Assembly: GCA_006503475.1 (NCBI GenBank)
Contig: RSEH01000266.1
Location: 1-64,000 of the forward strand
Direction of reading: 5' to 3'
Source of the DNA: Stentor roeselii
Taxonomy: Eukaryota > Ciliophora > Heterotrichea > Heterotrichida > Stentoridae
DNA: 64,000 bases
Shown here: positions 50,401 to 58,655 of the stretch, piece by piece
Layout: each line of letters starts with the position of its first letter
How positions within the stretch are numbered: the first letter of the stretch is position 1
Made by a program: the position numbers and the translations under genes
The notes under the pieces: generated by a model
Told to the model about the DNA's origin: nothing
Seen by the model: the letters and a program-made list of their open reading frames with translations, nothing else
Databases searched by the model: none

Positions 50401-52393
50401 CCTTCCATTTCCTAAAAGCAGTTCCAATTTTCCACATATACTCCTTTAAAATCATTCTCTTAATCCTCGGCTTCGACTCCTTAAAATACTGAGAATGATC
50501 TTTCCAATGACTGAAATACGAGTAAAGTTCTCCTCTAAAGCACTGTGCAAAAATTCTTCCGGCTTTAATCTGATGAATCCTTCTTTTCTCCGCAACAGTG
50601 ACATGATAATGATTTTCAAACTGTTCCCTCAGAGGTTTTTCATAAGCGAGTTCATCTTGAGTCCTTTTAAGTTTATTAAGCGTCACAAAATTTTTCCAAG
50701 TAACAAAAAGTTTTTCTTTAACAACATGAGACTTTTGCAAGTCACTTCCTTTCAAGTAAAGTTCAATTCTTTCCATTCTTCTTCTGATGCGAACTTCTTC
50801 TTTCCAAGTCAAAATCGCCCTGGCCTGGTCTTTACGGACCCATCTTTTAACGACTTTTTTTACAGCCCTGTCCTTTTCGAGGTTTTTTTGAGTGTATCGT
50901 CGAAGTTCGTGCATGACTGACATTTGGTAAAGCTTGTCTGCGTGATCTTCTTTTATTTGAACCACTTCTCGATCACGATTTCGCATTTTAACGTATTCTT
51001 TAAATGCGTAGAAAAACTTCGCTCGGACCATGTTTGTTGCGAAGTCTATTGCGAGGTCTTCTCTTGCTTGGGATTCTTTCATTTTTTCACTGAATCTTCG
51101 CCAGAGATGAAGAGCGCTTCGGAGTTTTCCCATGAAGGCTCTTATTGTTAACTTTGAAGTGGAATAGTCTTTTGATTTGTCGAAAGATGTGAATGACTTG
51201 AATTGGATGAAACGGTTTTTTAAACTTGAGAACAGGCTGTCTTTGAAAAGACGGGCCAAGATCGACACACATAAGCTCTGCTGACGTCTCAACCTAAGCT
51301 TATGCAAAAATAAACTTCTCCATTCAGCAAAGATTTTCGCTTTACTGATTTTCTGATTATAAGCATCAACAAGTTGCAACCTGCTAAACTGAGTCCCTTT
51401 CCAATTCAAAGATCTCCTCCAACAATCAAAGGCATTTTTCTGTTTCCTAAAGAAACATTTAATGGCATTAGCCAAGATTTTCCTCGATCCTTTGACCCTC
51501 TGATGATTAAAAGTGATTGATTCCCTGAAACAATTGATAGAATATCCATAAATTTTCATGCAAAGTTTTTCAAGTTCAAGTCCAATACTTCTAGAAGCAA
51601 GAAGCCTGCAATGTCTCTTTTGTATCCACTTCATATTTTCAATTTCACTATTTTTCGTCATTTGAAAATGTTCTCCTCTTGCGATTTCTTCATGCAACTT
51701 CATCAAGATCTCAGACCTTTCAACTTCCAGTCTCGAGACAGTCTCACAAAGACTCGCCCTGTCATGAGCGAGTTTCGAAGTCTCATCTTCGAACTCATTG
51801 ATTTTATTCTGCAAAAATAAAATTTTTTCCATCAATGCGCGGTTATCAGTCTCTAGAATCAAACACTGGTCACTTTTTTGCTGAAGTTTCGTAAGTAGTT
51901 CTTTTTTTTCATATGCAGAACTGTTAGAAGCAAGTTCATAATCTTTAAGTTTCGATCGTAATTCCGCTCTTTCTATTTCAATTTGATGTAAAAGGTGCCT
52001 AAGTCGACTATTTTCTTCTTTTTCAAATTTTAAGTCACTTTGAAGGTTTCGATCGACAATATTTTTCGCTTTTCCGGAATTTTTCGCTTTTCTTTGAATT
52101 TCTCCTGAAATTAGTCGCTCCTCGTGAAGTGCATTTGCAAGATCGCTTTTTTCTTGACTTAGTCGGTCGACTTCGACAAGCAGGGTGTTGATTCGCTTGA
52201 TTAGTGATGACCGGTCACCGTCGGCGTATGGGTATTTTTCAGTTTGAGAGTTTTCAATTTCGCGGAACTGCTGCGCTCGTTCTCGGTGGTATTGCTCGTA
52301 GTCTTGTTGGTGCATGTTGTGGGCTTGTCGCATCGATTCTTGGTACTCTCGACCTCCTGGAGTCGAGTATGGCCTGCTTGGACCTTCGCTCAT
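47417..52393 (-). CDS. Sfi1-like centrin-binding repeat protein
   Basis: 1658 aa. An N-terminal coiled coil (about 55-270) is followed by about 1150 residues (about 275-1440) of degenerate repeats with the Sfi1 signature, a Trp in a basic helix spaced by roughly 30-70 residues (AFDCWRRSL, IFAEWRSLF, ALHLWRRFS, AILTWKEEV, LFVTWKNFV, VFLAWRSAS, AFDLWLECF). A C-terminal coiled coil (about 1460-1640) follows. Sfi1 helices bind centrins and form calcium-responsive filaments. In ciliates such proteins are linked to basal bodies and contractile cortical fibres. Association with centrin is inferred from the repeats; no intron was needed. Confidence 0.88.
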   Translation of the reverse strand: MSEGPSRPYSTPGGREYQESMRQAHNMHQQDYEQYHRERAQQFREIENSQTEKYPYADGDRSSLIKRINTLLVEVDRLSQEKSDLANALHEERLISGEIQRKAKNSGKAKNIVDRNLQSDLKFEKEENSRLRHLLHQIEIERAELRSKLKDYELASNSSAYEKKELLTKLQQKSDQCLILETDNRALMEKILFLQNKINEFEDETSKLAHDRASLCETVSRLEVERSEILMKLHEEIARGEHFQMTKNSEIENMKWIQKRHCRLLASRSIGLELEKLCMKIYGYSINCFRESITFNHQRVKGSRKILANAIKCFFRKQKNAFDCWRRSLNWKGTQFSRLQLVDAYNQKISKAKIFAEWRSLFLHKLRLRRQQSLCVSILARLFKDSLFSSLKNRFIQFKSFTSFDKSKDYSTSKLTIRAFMGKLRSALHLWRRFSEKMKESQAREDLAIDFATNMVRAKFFYAFKEYVKMRNRDREVVQIKEDHADKLYQMSVMHELRRYTQKNLEKDRAVKKVVKRWVRKDQARAILTWKEEVRIRRRMERIELYLKGSDLQKSHVVKEKLFVTWKNFVTLNKLKRTQDELAYEKPLREQFENHYHVTVAEKRRIHQIKAGRIFAQCFRGELYSYFSHWKDHSQYFKESKPRIKRMILKEYMWKIGTAFRKWKESAMDIDFRNLHDRHTKVVESNNALLDHVNNLEEALNIQISKHNDLSRITMKRVVLRIQNFKLSTYLRTWAQRAFTISNMYLGASIIETKLRHFLFRKSLASIMSRSYRNKRRETTRKKLTYHVALQLKGNLSFTFTAWKQFLFLQRRFKQLLLKIAKRKSLIRKQFFMNKLKNKIKDLREGELVIYSQKVFAEKQALSQDFENLTESYKEMTAKADKFLKNLKKRSRLRIVNALIRCSQGSRRLFWDRWLAAIHLRDSKVLKMARLKNLWDKNREKRAWRTWILFIKKKFEVISEMEITSLKKNTKAIQREAKGLQESLQRTIQEKESVIESCEGQIVYTEKINEFLLNRGTKHFEEEYSESRAMFAFKAMKTRYQAIKKCVLDFTSLFFILRKKHALMAIKEEAKNVENHRKYFFFVEGYCKKFNKRFLRNRFHAWHRNMNSLHKDQMNAKIEKDAETMTQMQLLQKKIQKTNMVKFFSILKDKNQSSVFLAWRSASKRLRSIRLASLKFNTTSKARRCLFAVNKWFDFLKVSQTRLSKSNKAINLYMQKLILRVFNSWKTLHEVGKYFAVVFGGVNKRYYRDCLFTGLAAIRTYAQEQNAHNSWRQRGQGSIINKVLFTKAKKVLRPRFDKWKAFVPFKLTASGKVRRSILRALSRKYRTAFDLWLECFKIKKTVESVNRGGTVAVENAFLRDRNEILEGLIRDEGIDPKYVERYINERENLKSALKRKGIERLRYKAGLVNPNDNSLLPRIFMTWKLWVVKRQRIMKYATRINAFRRKPDLMKAFSTWKKGFPLVVNAISKLPRQQLYGLVARMDRDIKTLEGRLENTNGDLVYMNAYTEVLHGHTKRGQNLALVLGKLNTQKTLYRVFTRWNVHTGLCKVHDLLAQLTAAEENLYITKTTLKALEEDNLTLVDENTELRQASLDGIAIAEAFETLSKEREKLSVDLAERTATIKRLLEHNNELALRLKQFSAEEFVTPEREMFRSQGKF

Positions 52394-52929
52394 TTTTGTA
52401 TAACGGAAGATTCAAAATATGAAAAATCTCGGATTTGAATTGAGGTAAGAGGTTGGATTTATTTGGTGTTGGGTCGTGTTTCTAGATGGGTGGGATGATG
52501 AAAATAAATTTATCTACGGTTTTTTTTTTTCATTTGCTTAAACTGACCTCTATCAAATTGACCCACTTTGATTGTATGGACCTCAAGTTTAAATATTTTG
52601 ATCAATATGTTGACTTTTGGGATATTCAAAGAATTCCGTCAAAGAATGATTGATTATAATCCCCTCAACTCATGTAAAGAATGCATTTCAACTTGATTTC
52701 AATAAAAGTTGAAAAGGAATTTTCGAGAATTATCAGAGCAAATAAGGACTAATTCAAATTAGTTAAAAAATTAAATTAGATGATTCAAATCTCCTTCTCT
52801 TTTCTTGAAACCACCACCCCTCCCCATTGAATATAATTAAACCTACGAAAAACTCCAAGTTGCTAAAATTTTGATAATCCAAGTCAATTTCCATTACTTA
52901 TTCTGACAGCCCTTTCATATAAATACTTA
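52394..52929. other. Divergent promoter region
   Basis: Left half G/T-rich (upstream of the minus Sfi1-like gene), right half C/A-rich with CCACCACCCCTCCCC near 52809 (upstream of the plus gene). No ORF is seen. Confidence 0.55.
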
Positions 52930-53145
52930 ATGGGAAATAGTGTATGTGCCAGGCCTCAGCCTTTAGAAAATTACCGAACGACTCAAGATGAGTCTCCTGA
53001 CACTGAAGACAAGATGAGAATGTCATCGATGGTCAGTGTCCAAAAGTCAATAAACGCTCCGAAGTTAATCCTGGGTGACAATGCTTTATATCTTAAACGC
53101 AGAAACATCCCAGCCTTAAAAAAAATAATCTTTCCAAATAAATAA
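52930..53145 (+). CDS. Small MGN-starting protein, likely N-myristoylated (71 aa)
   Basis: Begins MGNSVCARPQ: Gly2, Ser-type residue at 5-6 and a Cys at 6 fit N-myristoylation plus palmitoylation, so a membrane-anchored peptide is likely. The rest is hydrophilic, with an acidic stretch (about 19-28) and a basic C-terminus (LKRRNIPALKK). No family recognised. It converges with the MGN-starting kinase gene 136 bp away. The small size lowers confidence, but the ATG context and the acylation motif support it. Confidence 0.55.
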   Translation: MGNSVCARPQPLENYRTTQDESPDTEDKMRMSSMVSVQKSINAPKLILGDNALYLKRRNIPALKKIIFPNK

Positions 53146-53281
53146 CCTGTTCAAAAAACAATTATTCCTAATTCACCTTTCAATAAACTCTATTCCCTTT
53201 CAAAAAAATTCTTATAAAAAGTCAGAATTAATATTTTACTATTTCCAAAAACCCATCAAAACCTCAACAAAAGCGAAAATT

Positions 53282-54301
53282 TTACTTTATTAAAACTGAA
53301 GGGCTGAAAAAGTACCCCACGAAGTCCTTCGCTGTTAACTTTTCTTTACCGTTGTAAGTTCTTTTCTTGCAATAGCTGATGTGGTCTTGGTCGAAGTTAT
53401 CTCCGGACTCAGGTATGAAATTCGCTTTGCTTTCGAAATTCTTCAATGAAATTTCATCTAAATCATTAAACCAGGAATGTTTTTTAACACTAGCGATTCC
53501 ATCATGACCAAGTCTATTCCTCGGTTTTCTTTTAATTAGTTTATTGCAGAGGTCAACAGCATCGCGACTCCACCCTTCAGGTATTTCATTATCATTGATT
53601 TTCACCTGTTTCTCTAAAATCGCTTCACGAATATCTTTCCTGGTCTTTCCACGATAAGGCCTAACACCCATGATGGTTTCATACAAAATGACTCCTAACG
53701 CGAAAAAGTCAGAAACAAAAGAATGGTTCTGGCGACAGATGACTTCAGGGGCCATGTATCCAGGCGTTCCTGAAGTTTCCATCGAATTTTCACTTTTAAA
53801 TATCGAGGAAGTTCCGAAGTCAGTAAGAAAAGCGTAGCCTTTGTAGTCAAGAATGATGTTTTCCGGTTTCACGTCTTTGTGGATCACGTTTCGAGAATGA
53901 AGGTACTCAAGAGACTGTAAAACGCAGGCTAGAATGAACTTTATCTCACTTTCAGAAAACTTCCGCTTTAACATGTGGAACCGCAAATCGCCTCCTTCTT
54001 TCAGGTCTAGTCCAAGGTAAAGTCGTTTTTTGTCTTGGAAGGCGAAATTTATGTTGATTATGAATGAGTGGTTTAAAGTTGATAGAATTATCCGCTCTCG
54101 CAAAATCGCGTTTAAAGCGTCTTTTGAGATGATTTCGCTTTTTAGAAACTCTTTTATTGCTAGCTGGTGCTTTGACTTCTTGTGTATCACTTGCCAGACC
54201 TTACCTAGAGCACCTCTGCCGATTGGCTTTAGAAAATCGAAGTCGGAACGAGAGATGGTTGAAACTGCATCTAATTCATTTCTCAAATGACAATTGCCCA
54301 T
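53282..54301 (-). CDS. YANK/STK32-like AGC protein kinase, likely N-acylated
   Basis: 339 aa. Starts MGNCHL, a myristoylation plus palmitoylation pattern. The kinase domain (about 20-275) has GRGALGKVW, LAIKEF lysine, KDVKPENIIL (HKD in place of HRD), DFG, and SGTPGYMAPEV. The order of features (SDFDFLKPIGRG at the start, GGDLRFHM hinge, C-terminal tail with NRLG and FNDLD) resembles the STK32/YANK branch of AGC kinases, which are also N-acylated. Position 2 Gly directly follows the initiator, so this start is well supported. Likely at the plasma membrane; substrates unknown. Confidence 0.9.
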   Translation of the reverse strand: MGNCHLRNELDAVSTISRSDFDFLKPIGRGALGKVWQVIHKKSKHQLAIKEFLKSEIISKDALNAILRERIILSTLNHSFIININFAFQDKKRLYLGLDLKEGGDLRFHMLKRKFSESEIKFILACVLQSLEYLHSRNVIHKDVKPENIILDYKGYAFLTDFGTSSIFKSENSMETSGTPGYMAPEVICRQNHSFVSDFFALGVILYETIMGVRPYRGKTRKDIREAILEKQVKINDNEIPEGWSRDAVDLCNKLIKRKPRNRLGHDGIASVKKHSWFNDLDEISLKNFESKANFIPESGDNFDQDHISYCKKRTYNGKEKLTAKDFVGYFFSPSVLIK

Positions 54302-54597
54302 AATTTATTAGGGGTTTTTTTACTGAGGAAGTGAATTATGGGATTTTTTTATTATATGGTTGGGATTTTAGATTGGGTTGAATTGGATTATGGGAATTTC
54401 TGATGGAGGAGTTGATTTCTGATATTTTTTATTTTTTATAGTTTTATGAATATTGAATTTTTCACTGAGTTATTATAAGGTTTTCATAATAAGATAAAGA
54501 ATTGAAGGGATATTCAACCCATAATCTTATTACTAAACCATAACCATTATCAGTTCAATCTATAAACTAAAACACAATTCCCACCAATATTAAAGAA
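54302..54597. other. Divergent promoter region
   Basis: The left half is G/T-rich, the right half C/A-rich. Nothing else is seen. Confidence 0.5.
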
Positions 54598-55548
54598 ATG
54601 AAGGAAACAAATTCATTACAAATCTCTCTAGACATGAAAACAACTCTCACCCTTGCAGAATCCCCGAAGTCTTCCCCATTTTCCAATAACAGCGAAGGAT
54701 CGACAATGTACTATTTGATATCAAGCAGCCCATCCTTATTCTCCGACGTAGACCTTTACTACGAAGGATGCCAGCTTGAAGATATCCTAGGCCAAACTGT
54801 GAGATCAGCAGTGATCGAGCCAGAAAACGACGAGATTCAAAAAATTGTAGAAAATCAAATCGACAACATTGAGCCCAGAGAAGTCTTCTACGAGGCCTTC
54901 AGTTTAATAAGCGCTTCAACAAGTCCAGATGAATCGATTCATGATGTCTCAGAAGGCGAGATTTCAACTCAAATATGCCCAGAGTTAAAAATGATCAGAA
55001 GAAGGACTCGAAAAGTCAACAACCCTCTTCTTAAGTTTAGAGACAATCCTTTTTCCAACATGAAAAAAGGCAAGGGAGGACCGAAAAAGGCCTTCAGGGT
55101 GTACCCGAAAAAAGAATACTACAGGACTAAACTTATCAGGTCTTGGAAACGGTTCATTCGGTTTAGTCTTGGGAATAAAGTAGGAAGAAATATCAGTCGA
55201 GCACTTTTAGATGCTCATCAATTCGCACTTGATAATGAAGAGGTCCTCTCGCTTTACGCGCCTACGAAAAATGGACCTCTTACTGAAGGACATGGAAAAA
55301 GACATAAAGAAGAGGAAATTGGAATGGAAAAAACATTCAATAATAGATATGTCAAGATCATGTTTCAGAACCATATTGTCAGGGAATCTTTTAGATTGTA
55401 TGTGATTAACGAGTTTTTCGGCAAAAATTGTGAGCAACTTGTTGAAAGGTTCGATTTTTCATGCTGTGAATTTAATCAGCATGATAAAAAATGTGATGAA
55501 CTTTGGAATGAATTAAAAGTTTTCAGTGTTGGTGAAATGATTAATTAA
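54598..55548 (+). CDS. Hypothetical protein (316 aa)
   Basis: No family recognised. The N-terminal 130 residues are acidic and Ser-rich, probably disordered. Residues about 135-205 are strongly basic (RRRTRKVNNP, GPKKAFRVYPKKEYYRTKLI, WKRFIRF). The C-terminal 100 residues look folded and helical (FQNHIVRESFRLYVINEFF) with clustered Cys (SCCEF, KKCDEL), too few and too irregular for a known finger. There is no signal peptide or membrane segment. It may be nuclear given the basic block, but this is a guess. Confidence 0.65.
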   Translation: MKETNSLQISLDMKTTLTLAESPKSSPFSNNSEGSTMYYLISSSPSLFSDVDLYYEGCQLEDILGQTVRSAVIEPENDEIQKIVENQIDNIEPREVFYEAFSLISASTSPDESIHDVSEGEISTQICPELKMIRRRTRKVNNPLLKFRDNPFSNMKKGKGGPKKAFRVYPKKEYYRTKLIRSWKRFIRFSLGNKVGRNISRALLDAHQFALDNEEVLSLYAPTKNGPLTEGHGKRHKEEEIGMEKTFNNRYVKIMFQNHIVRESFRLYVINEFFGKNCEQLVERFDFSCCEFNQHDKKCDELWNELKVFSVGEMIN

Positions 55549-56453
55549 TTTTTGATTAGAATTCACATACTTTTGGTTGGAACTCAATTTTTTGTAAGAT
55601 TTTAAAACTTGTATTTGGTTTTTAGGGAAAAGATTATTCAGTTTTAAGACTGAAGGGTTTTTATTTTGGACTTTTGAGTTGGTTGTATTTTATTTTGGTG
55701 GAATTTCGTGAAAAGTGATTTTATGGAGAGTTTTGAAATTTATCATCATTTAGAGAGATGGTTTATTTAAAGTGAGGATTAAATTAAGGCTTACAGCTAA
55801 TTCTTCTTGGGGTTAATGAACGATAATGAAAAATCAATTTTTCTTAAAATATTATTAACATACATTAAGAACCAGTAGTCTGGAATTTTGGATTTGAAAA
55901 CGTATTTAAGTATTAAGGTTAGTTTTTTAATTCAATTTTGATTCTTCACCAAAGTCATAAATTTTGATAAAAATGAATGAAATCATTCCAACATTCACCT
56001 TCCGTTTTTACGTTTCTTGAAAGTTTCTTAATATTTTACAAAAAAACATGATCAGAAACAGAGCTATTAAACTGGTGATGAAAAGATACGATTTTACCAA
56101 CATTATGTAAAAGTGTTACGTTTGCAAAGCAAAACAAAAAAAAATCTTTTTTTTGTCATCTTCAAGTCAAAAAATAGCCACGAATTATTCAGGATTTTTG
56201 TTATTTTTCAATTAAAGCAAACTCACTAAAAAAGTACAATTTTAAACATTTTCCACACTTTTCTTCATATTTGTTTTCAAATTCTGCATAAAGTATCTTA
56301 TACTTCCAGCATAAAACTAAAAAATCCAACTAAACCATATTTAAATTTCCTGATCTTCATAACCCTATTCCAGTAAACCCTCACTTAAACCCTCATAAAA
56401 TAACAAACAAAATCAAATCCAAAAAAACCTGGAATTCTAAAAATCCTTAAAAA
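55549..56453. other. 905-bp intergenic region
   Basis: The first half is G/T-rich (3' flank of the upstream gene), the second half is C/A-rich and G-poor (5' flank of the PKA-like kinase). A GTGATGA box C-like motif at 56075-56081 has no matching D box. An A-run plus T-run lies near 56140-56156. No gene is supported. Confidence 0.5.
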
Positions 56454-57431
56454 ATGAACCAAAAAATATTCGAAAAATACTCAAAAATCCGAGTAATAGG
56501 TTCAGGCCACACATCACTTGTCTTCCTAGTAAGCACAACCGAGTCCAACCAGTTAAAACCCTACGCATTAAAATCAATAAACAAAGAAAAACTCGTGAAA
56601 CAAAAGCAAATATCCCAAGTAAAAAACGAAAAATCTCTTCACCAGTCCTTCGACCATCCATTCATAATCAAGCTGTAAAACTCACACAGGTTAAAAGTCC
56701 ATCAAGACGACTCCTGCATCTATTTTTTACAAGAATTCGCTCAAGGTGGAGAGATTTTTTCCCGTCTTCGAATTTGGCAGTACCTTCCGAATGACGTGGC
56801 TTTGTTTTACTCAGTCGAGGTGTTATTAGCATTGGAGTACCTTCACTCAATGAGCGTCGTGTATCGTGACTTGAAGCCTGAGAACATAATGCTTGACAAC
56901 AGAGGCCATGTGAAGCTGGCTGACTTTGGATTCGCGAAGCGAATCAATATCGGCGAACGTCTTCAGACCTTGTGTGGAACTGCCGACTACCTGGCACCTG
57001 AGATTATTTTAGGCAATGGATATACTAAAGGTGTTGATTGGTGGGCCTTTGGAGTGCTTTTGTTTGAGTTTTTGACGGGACATCCGCCGTTTTTTGATAG
57101 AGAACCTTCGAGGATTTATGAAAAGATCGTCGCTGGGAAGTTTGAAGTGCCTGATGATATACTACCTGAAGCAGGAATTCTTATTAGAAGGCTACTTGAA
57201 GTTGATCCTGATCAGAGACTTGGAAATCTTGCTGATGCTCAGGAGGTTAAAATTATGAACTGGTTTAAAGGAGTGGATTTTGAAAGAGCTTTTAAGAAAA
57301 ATGTGATACCTCCTTGGGTTCCTAGGTTTTCTGGACCTTTGGATGCTGGGGCTTTTGGATTTTTTGAGGAAGTTGAAGGGTTTTTTGAACCTGCTGGGTA
57401 CTCTGTTAATCAGTTTTTTAATGATTTTTAG
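56454..57431 (+). CDS. PKA-like catalytic subunit (AGC kinase, spliced)
   Basis: About 320 aa after removing the intron at 56675-56689; unspliced it is two ORFs. Complete kinase: GSGHTSLVF loop, YALKSI lysine, YRDLKPENIML, DFG, and LCGTADYLAPEII with the activation-loop Thr of PKA/PKG. The C-lobe WWAFGVLLFEFLTGHPPFF is typical of PKA. The chain ends FFNDF, equivalent to the FxxF hydrophobic tail of PKA catalytic subunits, so the C-terminus is complete. The GSG at the glycine loop start deviates from GTGxFG. The short N-terminus lacks the long A-helix of animal PKA. Probably cyclic-nucleotide controlled through a separate regulatory subunit (family knowledge). Confidence 0.9.
56675..56689 (+). 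other. 15-nt intron in PKA-like gene
   Basis: GTAAAACTCACACAG contains the in-frame TAA. Removing it continues the kinase N-lobe through IIKLLKVHQDDSCIYF. A is at position 10. Confidence 0.92.
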
Positions 57432-58113
57432 ATTTTTTGGGGTTTTGGATGGGAAGTGATTTGGAGATTGATTTTTGGATTGGGATGATGAAGGGTTTGA
57501 TGTTTTAAAAGAATTTATCAAGATTTTATTCTTTATATTTTTTAGATGGGTAATTTATTCAATAAGATTGATTCTTATGATAAGAAGAATAAAAATCTTC
57601 GGAAAACTTCTTAAGGTTAACCTCTTTGATCATAATTTATAAAAGAGTTATTTAAGTGAAAGGAATCAAAGCAAATTGAATTTTATTTAAACTTAATCTA
57701 TTATGTAGTCTATCTTTTCTTTGATATACTTAATATCATGTTGGAATTTTATAATTTTTCCTTAAACTAAATATAATTTGCTTTAAACTTAAACCAATAT
57801 TCCTCCATCACATTTGGAACTTCATCTTTCTTTGATCTAAAATCATTAGTTTATTAGAATAAAATAAGTTTGAAAAAGATCATTATTCAAATGGAATTTC
57901 ACACAATTCCAAAAGTCCCTTTGTAAGTTAAACAATATCAGGATTCTGATTAAGTACATCAAAGCTAAAAATAATATAGATTAAATCAAGAATAGCAGAG
58001 AGTATTTTATGATGTTAATTGCTTGAATTATTCTGATGAAGAAAGGTTTTAAATACTCACCTTATTATCTTTTATATCTATCTGTATATATTTCACTATA
58101 AGACTTAGAATAC
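57432..58113. other. Convergent intergenic region
   Basis: The left side is G/T-rich and the rest AT-rich. At 58075-58099 there is a 25-bp near copy (22-23 of 25 by eye) of the intron/exon junction at 58443-58467 in the GTPase gene. No gene is supported. Confidence 0.55.
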
Positions 58114-58647
58114 CTAACTAGATTCAGATAAAAACTTTCTTACCATCAACTGAAAAACTAAATCTATATTTTCACCAGTTTTGGCACTTATTTCACAATA
58201 CAAAGCTCCATATTTGCTTAGTAAATCATATACTTGATCAAAAGAAACATTAAGAGTAAGGTCTGATTTATTTGTAGCAATAAGAATTACTTTTTTGTCA
58301 GAACAGTATTCAAGAATTTCTTCGCAAAATTTTTCCACAGTTAGAAATGAATCAAGTGATGATTTATCAAAAACAAGTAAAAAGCAGTGACTAACTCTAT
58401 AGTAATTGACTCGAATTGATTTAATCCTCTCATTTCCTTCAGTATCCATCTGTATATATCTCACTATTTGTAATTTTACTTTGATATTGTCTATCTTTAT
58501 AGTCTTAGTTATCAAATCAAATCCTATTGTATTAATGTAAGATTCTGTAAAGTCATCATTTATGAATCTCTGCATCACAATAGATTTGCCAGATGCTGGA
58601 GGTCCTACCAGTATAATTTTAACTAGTCTGGAACTAAACTCTAAAAT
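58114..58647 (-). CDS. Ras/Rab-like small GTPase, no start codon visible (spliced)
   Basis: The frame encodes an intact P-loop (VGPPASGKS), a switch I-like segment, DTEG as the DxxG equivalent (Rab normally DTAG, followed here by N where Q is usual), NKSD base contact and EISAK. A 15-nt intron (58450-58464) sits just before DTEG; without its removal five extra residues break the strand. The frame is open from 58647 but has no ATG before the P-loop, and 58648-58650 is a stop. The first ATG (58575) is after the P-loop. No C-terminal prenyl Cys is present (ends FLSESS). It could be a broken gene, use an unusual start, or be joined to the adjacent LamG gene. Confidence 0.6.
   Translation of the reverse strand: MLEFSSRLVKIILVGPPASGKSIVMQRFINDDFTESYINTIGFDLITKTIKIDNIKVKLQIVRYIQMDTEGNERIKSIRVNYYRVSHCFLLVFDKSSLDSFLTVEKFCEEILEYCSDKKVILIATNKSDLTLNVSFDQVYDLLSKYGALYCEISAKTGENIDLVFQLMVRKFLSESS
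58450..58464 (-). other. 15-nt intron in GTPase-like gene
   Basis: On the minus strand GTGAGATATATACAG has no stop, so the frame stays open; it is inferred because the five residues it would add split the conserved strand before DTEG. A is at position 10. Confidence 0.75.
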
Positions 58648-58655
58648 TTAAATAA

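Noticed and set aside
56075-56081. Box C snoRNA motif GTGATGA
   Set aside because: No D box (CTGA) or terminal stem follows at a suitable distance.
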